Part shown: positions 48,947-58,503 of the stretch, piece after piece
How positions within the stretch are numbered: position 1 is the first letter of the stretch
How the letters are laid out: each line of letters starts with the position of its first letter
The notes under the pieces: generated by a model
Told to the model about the DNA's origin: nothing
The model's input: only the letters and a program-made list of their open reading frames with translations
The model's database searches: none
Made by a program: the position numbers and the translations under genes
Source: Strobilurus pachycystidiatus
Taxonomy: Eukaryota > Basidiomycota > Agaricomycetes > Agaricales > Physalacriaceae
Assembly: GCA_019915135.1 (NCBI GenBank)
Contig: JAHLMK010000001.1
Span: forward strand, 5,580,001-5,644,000
DNA: 64,000 bases
Direction: 5' to 3'

Positions 48947-49740
48947 AGAAATAATGGAGAGTAGAAGCGAACTGACCGTGTCTTGCAGTACATCACTGGG
49001 CCTTCGTGAATGGCGAAGGTGATGGACGCCAAGATGCTGCATGACGATGACAACGTCGGGATTGATCATGGTAAGAGCGGAAGCGGCGGCTTTTTCTCAC
49101 GGCCATTGGCTTCACAATTGGTATGGCGATGATCGACCTATTTCTTGTCCAAACTAGCGTCATCTCAGTGCCATACGATTCCCGGGTACTCTTGGACTTT
49201 CCTGCCGTCGTTCATCACGCTCAATGCTTGCTGTAAGACGTGAGGACCAGAGCGACATACGATCCTCCACTAATTCGTTACTTGACCGCTGCGCCAACCA
49301 CAAAGCCTTGCTCGATGAAGCTGAGGCTCTGTTCGTTCGGGCAAGAGCTACTCTCATAACAAACTCCCCAGTGGTGAGAATCTCAGAGCTATCAGCATTA
49401 ACGTCATGGTCATCATGCAGTCCCCCCGGCATCGACGCGTAGACTGGCTGCGCTGTCACCTTCCCATTCGTTCATTGCTTATGATTGGGACCGACTCCTG
49501 CGAAAACTCTCGAGGTCACGATTGGCCGCGCGGATGACGTGTAGCCAAACTACTTACCATGGCAGGTGGGAAGCCGCTTTCTTCTCTGCGAGGCACTTCG
49601 ATGTCAGCAGGATGATCGCTACTATACAAAACGGATGCGCGGCTGTTGGTGGCACTACGTGATGCCAATCACGACATGTAGCTTCATAAATGGCCCCAAC
49701 CTCCCCCGCATAGCTCTACCCTTCCCGTCAACTTCCCGTC
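48947..49740. other. intergenic region, no gene seen
   Basis: About 800 bp separate the methyltransferase gene from the P450 gene on the same strand. Only short frames are present. It should hold the P450 promoter. Confidence 0.45.
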
Positions 49741-51943
49741 ATGTATCTTCTCCTCACATTCTTGAAATTACTGGCCGCCCTTGGGGTGATCTTCCTTATT
49801 TTTGCTTTGCGACAAATATACAACTACTTCAACTCGCCGCTGAGGCACCTCCCAGGACCCCCATCCCCGAGTCTACTGTGGGGTCAAATGAGGGAGCTGC
49901 GGAACAGTGTCGGTGACTTTTGTATCTCTTGACCGTGTCATGCTTACGCGCGGTGAAGGATTCCACCGTCCTCTTCACCAAGTGGTTCAACGATCACGGA
50001 TCGACGTTATCTTTTACCGGGTTCTTCTCTGTGAGTGTCTCATGCCGCGACTGTACTCGAAATCTAACGCAACTCGAAGGGGCATCGCCTGATGACCCAG
50101 GACCCAAAAGCTATCGCCCATATCCTAAATAATGCATACGACTACCCAAAGTCAGAAGGAATGCGTTACAACCTTGCACGTCTCGTCGGGCCTGGTTTGT
50201 AGGATTGTACCTGATGTTTACATTCAACTCATCCTTCTCAGGTGTTCTTGTAGTGGAGGGGCACGACCACAAACTACAGGTGCGTGGCCGAGTCGGCCGT
50301 TTACAACTCTGTTACCCAGATTAACACCGCATTATAGCGCAAAGTTATGGTGAGATGTCGTCGTGGTAAAGGCCATTTAGCCTTATCTGACGTGTATATA
50401 GAGCCCCGCCTTTGCGCCTTCCCACATCAAAGAACTCACCGCTACGTTCATGGACAAATCTCTTCAAGTAAAACAGTCTCGTCTTCCTTTTCCGTCGACT
50501 CATCCTGTCCTAGCTACGTGACATTCTACTGACCGAATGCGCCAATTCGAGAGACAGCGTGCTGCGCACCGACGCTCTTTCCTGGCTCAATCGAGTGACA
50601 CTGGACATCATTGGTCTGACTGGTAAGTTCTGCTCCGTATTGTGAGCAGCGGCTCAAGGGCATTAGGATTCAACTACTCCTTTGATTCCCTGAACCCGGA
50701 TGGCAAGCCAAACGATCTCAACGCCGCTTTCTCGGAGATCTTCTCGACTGCCCGGTCTGACATCTTCAGGATTATGCAAGGGTTTTGGCCGATACTGCGC
50801 TTAGTTGTAAGTGGTCCGAGCTTTCTATTTTTGACTGGTCCAACGCATGTAACAACAGCCCTCGGTGCAAGGGAAAAGGACCAAGAAAGCCCAAGACACA
50901 ATGTCTCGGATCGGATCGGATCTTTTGAGCGAGAGCAAAGAGTTCCTGAGGGCAAGTGGCGAGAAGGACAATTGGCGGTCGCGTGATCTGCTATCTCTTC
51001 TTTTGAGAGCGAACATGTCCACTGACATCCCAAAAAGTCAGCGCATGTCCGATAAAGATGTGATTGCTCGTGAGTCCACGACTTCGTGGTCTGTTTTTCC
51101 CTCTAACATAGCAATAGAGGTGCCTACATTTTTGGTTGCTGGTCATGAGACGACGGCGTCGACGCTTGTCTGGCTTCTGTACGCCATCACGGAAAAGCCT
51201 GAGGTTCAACGAAAACTACGAGAGGACATTCAAACTGTACACACGGAAGCACCTACTTTGGACGAGTTGAACGCGCTTCCGTACATGGATATGGTCGTCC
51301 GGGAAACTCTGCGTCTATTCTCGCCTGTTTCTGGCACCATGCGTGTCGCTGGTAAGGACGACACAATCCCGTTAAGTAGGCCATACACCGGAAAGGATGG
51401 TGTAGTTCGCGATTCCGTTAGGTATGCCTCTTTGACCCATCATATGCTCGTCGTTGACCTGCGCTTCTACAGCATCAAGAAAGGAGAGATGATCGCCATC
51501 CCCATCTACAATATGAACACAGACAAGTGCACATGGGGCGAGGATGGCGACGAGTTCAAGTATGGTGTCGTCTTTTTCAATCAGTGGACCATTCTGACCC
51601 TACTGTGCGCAGACCGGAGAGGTGGGAGAAGATACCTGAAGCCGCGTCCGCCATTCCTGGCGTCTGGGGTAACATCATGTCGTTCCTCGGTGGTCCCCGC
51701 GCATGCATAGGCTATCGCTTCTCTCTTGCCGAGTACGTCACATTCTGCTTCCAGATTCACTTCTCTAATCTATGTCCTAGGACCAAGGCGTTGGTCTTCA
51801 CGCTTATACGCTCCTTCGAGTTTGAGCTGGGCGTCCCTCATGCCGACATTGGAAAGAAGAGCAGTCTGGTCCAGCGGCCATATCTCAGAAGTAATCCTGC
51901 AGCCGGAAATCAACTACCAATTGTCATCACACCAGTTGTGTAG
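49741..51943 (+). CDS. cytochrome P450 monooxygenase
   Basis: A membrane anchor ([20 protein letters not shown]) is followed by the hinge [16 protein letters not shown]. After splicing many small exons the protein reads [40 protein letters not shown] (the C-helix region), [20 protein letters not shown], and the I-helix [20 protein letters not shown]. Next come the K-helix [13 protein letters not shown] (E-x-x-R), RPERW-like KPERW, and haem loop [17 protein letters not shown] with the axial Cys. One exon is only 12 nt (50337-50348, RKVM). The frame stays open throughout, so it looks functional. It is unlike the two tandem P450s at 15853 and 19081 in sequence and intron pattern. Substrate unknown. 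It ends 0.9 kb from the convergent protease gene. Confidence 0.9.
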
Positions 51944-52862
51944 TTACTATGAGATTGATTATTTATTGCTGAATCAAAGATTTCTTTTAGTACACGAGAC
52001 TACTTACACCTGAGCTATCCAGAAGCGATTACGTGCTGCCTCAGGCTCAAGAGTCAACTGCATCTTACAAGGACTCTCTTTGCAGTGTTGGCCAACATGG
52101 AAGGCGAAAGATTGCGAGCATGCCCATTGCTAAGCTATCATGATTCACCAAGAAACCAGAAACTCATTATCAGGGTTCAGGAATCAAATATCCACTATCC
52201 CGGGCCTCACTGCTCAGCGCTCACTACTTACTACGTAGTGCGTAGCTGAGTCCTTGTCCGAGTCCCGAGTCCCTGGCCCCTGACTCAAAGCTCAAGCAGT
52301 AGGGGACCTTGGTACGGCGCACACCGAGAGTAAGAGGCTCGCCAGAAGAACTTAGACAATCCCATATGTGGTGACAAGAGCCGTTCAGTGTACATCAATG
52401 CTAAAGGCAGTAACATCTGATATACGCATGTGCTGGAAGCAAAACGGCGACTTCGCGCGGACAATCTGCGCTAGAGTGAGGATGTTCTGATTCAGTAGCA
52501 AAGGTCTCTGAACCTAGCCTGGAAACCCGGCTCTAGTAGCGAAGACAGTCGTTTGCTGTATACTCCGATCCATCCTAAGACGACCTAAAAGCCGGGTGAC
52601 TTTTGTCCGAGTGCAGCGTCGCTGTAATTGCGAGACCCGGAGCAATGTCCACACAAAGAGCTTAGCGGTGGCTAGAAGATCGACGACCGTGGTTGAGATG
52701 GAAAAGTCTTCAAGGGTATGAGGGCAGATAAGATGGCTTGTCACTTGTTGAACTAGACGGTCGTGCCAGAGACTCTGATGCCTGGTAGAAATGTCCTTGT
52801 TGAATAATATCATACAATACATAAGCATTCGAATATCTATGTGTGCTAGAAGGTGCGGTCCT
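51944..52862. other. intergenic region between convergent genes, no gene seen
   Basis: This stretch holds the 3' flanks of the P450 (+) and aspartic protease (-) genes. A short palindrome (actacgtagt, about 52220-52235) and repeated gagtcc motifs nearby have no evident function. Confidence 0.45.
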
Positions 52863-54922
52863 TTAAGCGAGCGTCGTTGGATGGTGCGGATCATAGTACG
52901 TCTGCTCTTTGGTGGTCATAGGCATGAAAGGTTGCGAATCCGAGTCGTCTGTTGGGAAGAGAGGATGTGTGGGCATCCGCTTCTTCATGTCGCGCTTGGA
53001 CCGCTTCGTCAAGCATAGCAGAATGCTGAGGCCAACTGCTGCCAGACCGAGCAACCCGGTGCTGATGGCAAGGGCAATTATGGCGATGCTAGGCCTAGAG
53101 GCCTTATGGTCCGCTACCGCTGACTCGGACGCCAGTTCTGTGTGGACGTCTTTGGCTGAGTCCGTGTCGGTGCTGCCACGAGCAGCAACAAATTCCTTGT
53201 GGGCTATGCAGTCGAGGACTTGTCAGCCAGAACAAGATCTCATGACTGAATAAATACCAACCTTGCGTAGGATCCGTGAGGGGGAGGAACTGCGCATAAG
53301 GATCGCCCCTGCTAGTATCACCGGTTAGGATTGCATCTCCAACAAAGTCCCCCATGTTGATGAGCGTGTACGCGTTGTGGACTAAGGCACGTTAACTAGA
53401 GATTGTTCAAGCAAAGATGAGGCGCACAAAATATATCTCCAACGAGTAAGTCCTCATCCGGAACGTTCTCTCCCAGTGGTGAAAACTGCATTTCTGGGAG
53501 TCAGAGGTCCATCATGAACAAAAAAACCCAACTTACTGTTCCCCGGCAATACCGAACACCGTTGGGATCAGTGAAATTCAAGATATCCCTGGCAAAAGAT
53601 GAGTTTGAGAATGGACTTGGTAAAGAGTGTACAGTATGTGCGAACATTGTTGTGTCCAAAGGATGGATGGGAATGGTCACACCCCCAATTCTGAACGCGA
53701 TGTTGATTTCGGCACTGCAGGGTACAACCCAATAGTATGATACGGGCCCGTTGGTGTTGTTAATTCTATGAGCGCCTTCAATCCCACCATAAATCGCGTC
53801 ACTGATGGAGCTGCATTTGGAGTTGACCGTGAACCGGGTGACAAGAGAGTGTGTACACGTACGGCGGGATCGCGGCCAAACCTGAACCAGTATTGAGACA
53901 TATTACAGGTTGGTTGGGATGGTCCTTGTCCTTGCCTCCCGTGAAGGGTATCGGTTCACCATCTGGTCCAATGATACCATCTGAATCACCGAGGACGAGG
54001 TAAGAGGTAGGTGTCAGTTCCAACTGAACCTTGGGCTGATGGACGACCTCTTCGTATCCTGGAATGAGAGAACCGACGCTCATCTGGCTCGGGGAGACCT
54101 CCGTATCGTCAGATTCTTGCGCACAGTCATGAGATCGACCTCAGCCGAAAGAAATCAGGCAAATACTTACCACGTATGCGGTTGAGCAAGAAAGTGATGT
54201 AGTTCGGGGTCTTCAAATTTTGCGAGAAAATGTTGTTCAGAGGTCCATAGCCGGTGGGGGAGTAACCAAATGCTTTCCCAATTTGAGAAAACCCGTTTCC
54301 TCCGAGGCCAATGATTCCCGGACCCGCTCCGCGGTTATTTTCCGTTGTGACATGGACTGAGGGTTGATAGTAAGATTCCAAGTAGCATCAAACCAAGGAC
54401 TGCGGCCACAAACTGTAAGCTTGTTGTTCCACAGTATATCCCCCAAATACGAGTTTAGCGGTCTTGATTGGTCCTGTTGATAGCAAGGAGGTACGTAAGA
54501 ACACCTGCAACTAGCAAGGTAACGTTCTCTTACCTTCTGCTCCAGATCCGTCGAGATAGTCAACACTGGCATTTTTCCCGGTATTGATCGCGCCATTGGG
54601 AAGCTTGGTATCGTCAAAAACGTTCGCACTTGGGGTGACCCAAAGATCTCCACTACATGACTGTATTAGTAAGAGTCTGACCAGCCGCACGCTTGTTGCG
54701 CACCTTCCCGTGTCAATGTGAACTTGAAATGTTTCCCCTCCAAGAGTGATACTTATTGGTATAATATGCTAGCCCAGTGTTGTTGACTTGGAGGGGAACA
54801 ACGCTGGAACCGTCTCTACGAAGGTTATGGCGCAAGCTGGACTGCCGTGAGACTGAGAACTCAAAAGCGTTGGAAGACTGGAAGAGGACGAGCAAAAGGA
54901 ATACAGTGCTGAGGCGCGTCAT
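52863..54922 (-). CDS. pepsin-type (A1) aspartic protease, membrane-anchored, possibly inactive
   Basis: This is a secretory-pathway protease of the yapsin/pepsin fold. A signal peptide (LSTVFLLLVLFQSSNAF) starts it. After splicing, the first active-site region is ISITLGGETFQVHIDTGSGD, and further motifs are GIIGLGGNGFSQIG and GDILNFTDP. The C-terminus has a membrane helix (IAIIALAISTGLLGLAAVGL) and a basic cytoplasmic tail. There are two anomalies. First, the signal-peptide frame ends in YYTN and the DTG motif lies in the +1 frame; no intron I could find repairs this (about 54752-54757). Second, the second catalytic motif, normally D-T/S-G, reads NTGSG (AAT codon, about 53896). The remaining exons and splice sites are well kept. 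It may be a recent pseudogene, a non-catalytic homologue, or affected by a sequencing error. Confidence 0.75.
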
Positions 54923-55230
54923 CTCCTGCCGATGAAAGAAGAGGAAGGAGCGAAAGGCGATGGTCTACTTCACCAGACACCTCTCGCCTTTTGAACAGTC
55001 TGCGTGTCTCATCCCTTGATTCAGCCTACGACCTGGAAGTACCGTCCACACTTCAAATAAATGCATGTCAAAACTCGCATCGCCCTCGCCAGGCCCTCGC
55101 AAAGACTTCCACCCAGTTTTGATCGGAACCCGGCTTGCAGGGATACGATATCTCCCATGGCGGACTCGGATGCCAGAGCAGCAGCAGACTGCAGAAAAGC
55201 TTGCGATAGAAGTTTCGCAAGTGACCTAGA
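54923..55230. other. promoter-side flank of the protease gene, no gene seen
   Basis: Short frames only. The stretch runs from the protease start to the dispersed repeat at 55236. Confidence 0.4.
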
Positions 55231-55235
55231 GCTGC

Positions 55236-55465
55236 GGTGCACTGGCGGTCTCATCAAGTGGCTCATGGCCGTAGGGAGTCAACCAAGCTTGCAACCAAGT
55301 TCAACGGCAGACCGCGGCATTGCTCATTCCCACGCGGCCGCGCCCACCATTGATGAAAGGTTGAGGCGCTCAAGGTGATTCCGTCGTTTCAAAATCTGAG
55401 CTTTCTGATCACCGTCTCGTTTGGGGGACCCTCATGGCAACGATGGTGGATCAGAGACCATTGAA
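55236..55465 (+). repeat. dispersed repeat, copy A (inverted copy at 63755-63993)
   Basis: This segment (gcggtctcatcaagtggctc onward) matches the reverse complement of the window's last ~240 bp. Shared blocks are ctcatggccgta, cattcccacgc, gttccgtcgtttcaaa (gattccgtcgtttcaaa here) and ggtggatcagaga. Similarity is roughly three quarters by eye. No transposase frame is seen in either copy, and the type of element is unknown. Confidence 0.75.
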
Positions 55466-55612
55466 ATTTGAACCGTAATCAGACAAAAGGTAGACCGCCA
55501 ACCGGGAGTTGAAGCACAAGCCACGAGCTGAGAGCTTAGAGCTACCTTTTTCTCTAACTTTTTCATTGTTCAATGTTCATGCAACAGAATCAAAATTCAA
55601 CTAAAAACATTT

Positions 55613-56077
55613 ATGATTTCTAGGGTAGTGGGGGGAACCTATGTTTCCCCCCGAAAACGGTTTGACTCGGTAACTAACCGGTTTGGATCCGGTTCCAAAC
55701 CTCGGAGGGCTGGGAAGGTAGGTTTGGAACCTGTCACATGATAAAATCATGTGATCAGCTGGTAGGAAGCTGTCAAAGCATATGTGGCGTAAAATACCAA
55801 GAAAGACACTTGTAGACTGACCAAATGCACATGCAAGTCTCAGCAGCAGCTATGAATGAATGCTTTGGGACTGGAGAGCTTAGAGACAAGACTTCTGAGA
55901 GCTGTTTGTGGCCGCCAGATTGTGGCGGGAGGCGGCGGCGAGGCGCGCGGCAGGATCACGTGACAATCTCACGTGAGGGTTTGGAACCGGTTCCAAACCG
56001 ATATCAACCTGGCGGGGTCGGTACCGAACCGGTTTGGTACCGCCTCTGGAGGTTTACCCCACGGCCCTAATGATTTC
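55613..56077. mobile_element. hAT-type MITE (449 bp) with 8-bp target-site duplication
   Basis: A 449-bp element runs from 55621 (tagggtagtgggg) to 56069 (ccccacggcccta). Its ends are imperfect inverted repeats, TAGGG..GTGGGG..AACCT on each side. It is flanked by a perfect 8-bp direct repeat, atgatttc (55613-55620 and 56070-56077), the target-site length of hAT transposons. Inside the ends are palindromes of the type ggtttggaaccggttccaaa (55680s, 55980s) and the related ggtaccgaaccggtttggta (56020s). The core holds tcacatgat / atcacgtga inverted blocks. There is no transposase gene, so the element is non-autonomous. The intact target duplication and clear ends suggest a fairly recent insertion. 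Confidence 0.88.
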
Positions 56078-56116
56078 AATGTCCCTTGGGACCCCGGACT
56101 CGGCGCCAAAAGGAAT

Positions 56117-56198
56117 CTGCCCCAGACAGGTTCGAACTGTCGACCTTCCGATTGAACTTTTAACAGTCGGACGCTTTGACCAACTTAGCCATGGGGCA
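56117..56198 (-). tRNA. tRNA-Asn (anticodon GTT) with an 8-nt intron
   Basis: Reading the minus strand, a 7-bp acceptor stem TGCCCCA/TGGGGCA closes the gene. The D arm (GGCTAAGTTGGTCAAAGC) and T arm (GACAG TTCGAAC CTGTC) are canonical. The anticodon stem TCCGA/TCGGA encloses 15 nt: the 7-nt loop CTGTTA..A plus an 8-nt intron after position 37. The loop gives anticodon GTT. The sequence ATGGC.AAGTTGGT..CTGTTAA is the usual fungal tRNA-Asn pattern. A TTTT run for RNA polymerase III termination follows about 6 nt after the 3' end (56107-56110 as AAAA on +). Confidence 0.9.
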
Positions 56199-56370
56199 TA
56201 TGAAAGACAATGTTATTGACCCAACTCAACGTGCATCCCATTGCACCAGGCTTACTGACAACATCCTGATGGGTATCTTCCAATTTTAATTTACTCGCCT
56301 GTTACTTCACAGGTAGCTCGGAAGAACTGGTGCAAAGATATTATAGCATTGACTATTACTATGATATACA

Positions 56371-58117
56371 CTATGTTTTATGTGGCGTTAGTCTAATCTT
56401 CAATTTTGTCCCCAACAGTGACACGATCTCAAAGCACAACACCAACAGCAATTGTCCTATCAAGTCCATGAGCGCGGAGTGTACGGGTAGGGCGTACATA
56501 TCCGGGTCGAGGTCTTTCGACCAGAGGAACTTCGTCAATGCCCGCGCGAGGAAGAGCGAAGTGACGACCTGTGGCGGTCAGGTTCAATTCAGTGGCGCCA
56601 CGGGAAGAGAGTAGACCGGACTAACCGCGACGCAGAAGAAGACCACGGCAAACGTGACAAACACGAACGGTAGTCGTAGCCAGCCGAGGAAGTGCAGTAG
56701 AGAGAGAAATATGATCTCTATAGGTATCGTCACGCAGAGCAAGGACAGCATGACGACCTTCTCGCTAGGGTCAAAGTTCCGTATGGCTGATGCAGCAGCG
56801 TGCAGTGACGTGGATAGGCGAGACGCAAAGATGGAGCCAACGCTTCCAGGTAACCCTACACAAGTCAAACCAAGATGCGAGCGATGCAAGTTTGGAGCCT
56901 ACCACTAATGACAACAGCAATCAACGCAAATCCTTCGTATCGGCTAACAAACAGATCCAATACAATACCCGTTCCGCTGCTGATAACCATGGCCCCGAAG
57001 AGCGGAGACCAGCCTTGCCATATGAGATCTCTGACATACGAGTTTCGTCGCGTGGTCATGCCGCATGCGATGGCTGACAGAACGACGATAAGGACGAGTA
57101 TGGCAGGAACGGGTGTGTGCAGGAAGTTGATCAATGCCGTAGACACCAGACCGAGCAGCACTAGTGTGACCAGGTCGCCAAGACACGCTGCGACAGGCGG
57201 CGCGATGTTGTCTGGGTCCATGCCAAATCGACGGCAGATAATGACGAGGGTGCACATGAACGAGCCGAGGATGATACTGGATATGCACGCGGACGCCATG
57301 GCTGTAGATGCAACCATGATGAATCTACATGGCCATTGATCAGACGCGTAGCATCGAGCACCAAGCCCACTCACACAGCAATGCCTTGCTCCCGCTCCGT
57401 GACCGGAGGCAACGCTGGCCGCGGTCTCCTTGCAAACAACATCCTCGCATTGGTCTCCTCCGTGGCAGGCGTCTCCCGCGGAATGATGAGGCCCAGTATG
57501 AGCGACACGCATGCAGCGACGAACGACACGACGGTCGCCTGGACCTGCAGCAGCGCCAGGTTGCCAAAGATGATCTTGCGCTGTACTGTGGGGTCGTCGA
57601 GTTGGCCCATGTTGGCAGACGTGCCCAGCCGCGCGGAGAGATTCATCTCGAGGTTGCCCTTGAGGTTGAGTACGACGGGAATGATCATGATGAGCTGGTC
57701 GATTTCAACCATCGCGTGCCAGCGCTGCGGGGAATACGAGTAAGGAGGCAGTCGGGATGGCATCGAGGACACGCACAGACACATGGTCCAGCAGTTCTCC
57801 TGTGAAAAGCAGTCCAATTGTCGTGAATAATAATGTTGGTGCACTCTGTCATGACCTTAGAGATAGACAAGACAGCGATTGAAGGAAAGCACCTGTATCA
57901 CAATCCCCTTCACCTGCAACCACAGTCCTACTGGTGGTCCTGAACTAGTCTTTGTTGCGCGTTCTCTTCCGCCAAGAAGTGCCTCGTCGTCGCCGTTCTC
58001 CTGCTGGCTGTCGTCATCCCTTTCGTAGTCGTCGTCGCGCGTCTGCACTTTGAGCTGTGCGAGCTCGAGCTCATCGTCGTCGGCGTCGTCCGGCCGGTGA
58101 TAGTCATGGTTTGACAT
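56371..58117 (-). CDS. divalent cation transporter, SLC41/MgtE type
   Basis: This is an integral membrane transporter of the MgtE-like family, likely moving Mg2+ or similar divalent cations. An acidic cytosolic N-terminus (DDADDDELELAQLK, DEALLGG) precedes the first helices. Exon blocks carry the first signature PVVLNLKGNLEMNLSARLGT with SANMGQLDDP, then helices VQATVVSFVAACVSLILGLI, and MVASTAMASACISSIILGSF. The second signature is GMDPDNIAPPVAACLGDLVT, followed by LVLLGLVSTALI and several more helices. Both halves of the family's duplicated core are present. The last exon reads ARALTKFLWSKDLDPDMYAL and PVHSALMDLIGQLLLVLCFE, ending at 56371. About ten membrane segments are expected. Which cation and which membrane cannot be told. 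The start is the first ATG. Confidence 0.92.
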
Positions 58118-58503
58118 TATGATTTGGGAGTGATGGGTCTTTTGATCTAAATTTATAGACTGTTACTTTATTTAGCTGGGCGTCCTCTTCCTCCCCGGAC
58201 ACTCCGTTTTCGTTTCCGACTCTAAAACGGACGTGATCCGGTACTAGGTCATACATGGTGGTCGCGTCTACTGTCGCCATTCATGGGCCGTATACTAGAG
58301 TAGGTCCGCTTTTACTCTGGAGAACGTGTGCATCCCTGCATCTGTAATCGCGCAAGTGTCGAGATTGTGTACCTCGGCTATCTCGACGTCAAAGTAAGAG
58401 CACTGTTCCAAAAGACTTGAACCCGTGTATGAACAAAATATAAGTAGATACATGACGATACAACGTGTAAAACTATCGCTACAAAGGATATATGACAACC
58501 CTC
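58118..58503. other. short intergenic region, no gene seen
   Basis: This is the promoter side of the cation transporter gene and the 3' flank of the glucosyltransferase gene. Nothing else is recognised. Confidence 0.45.
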
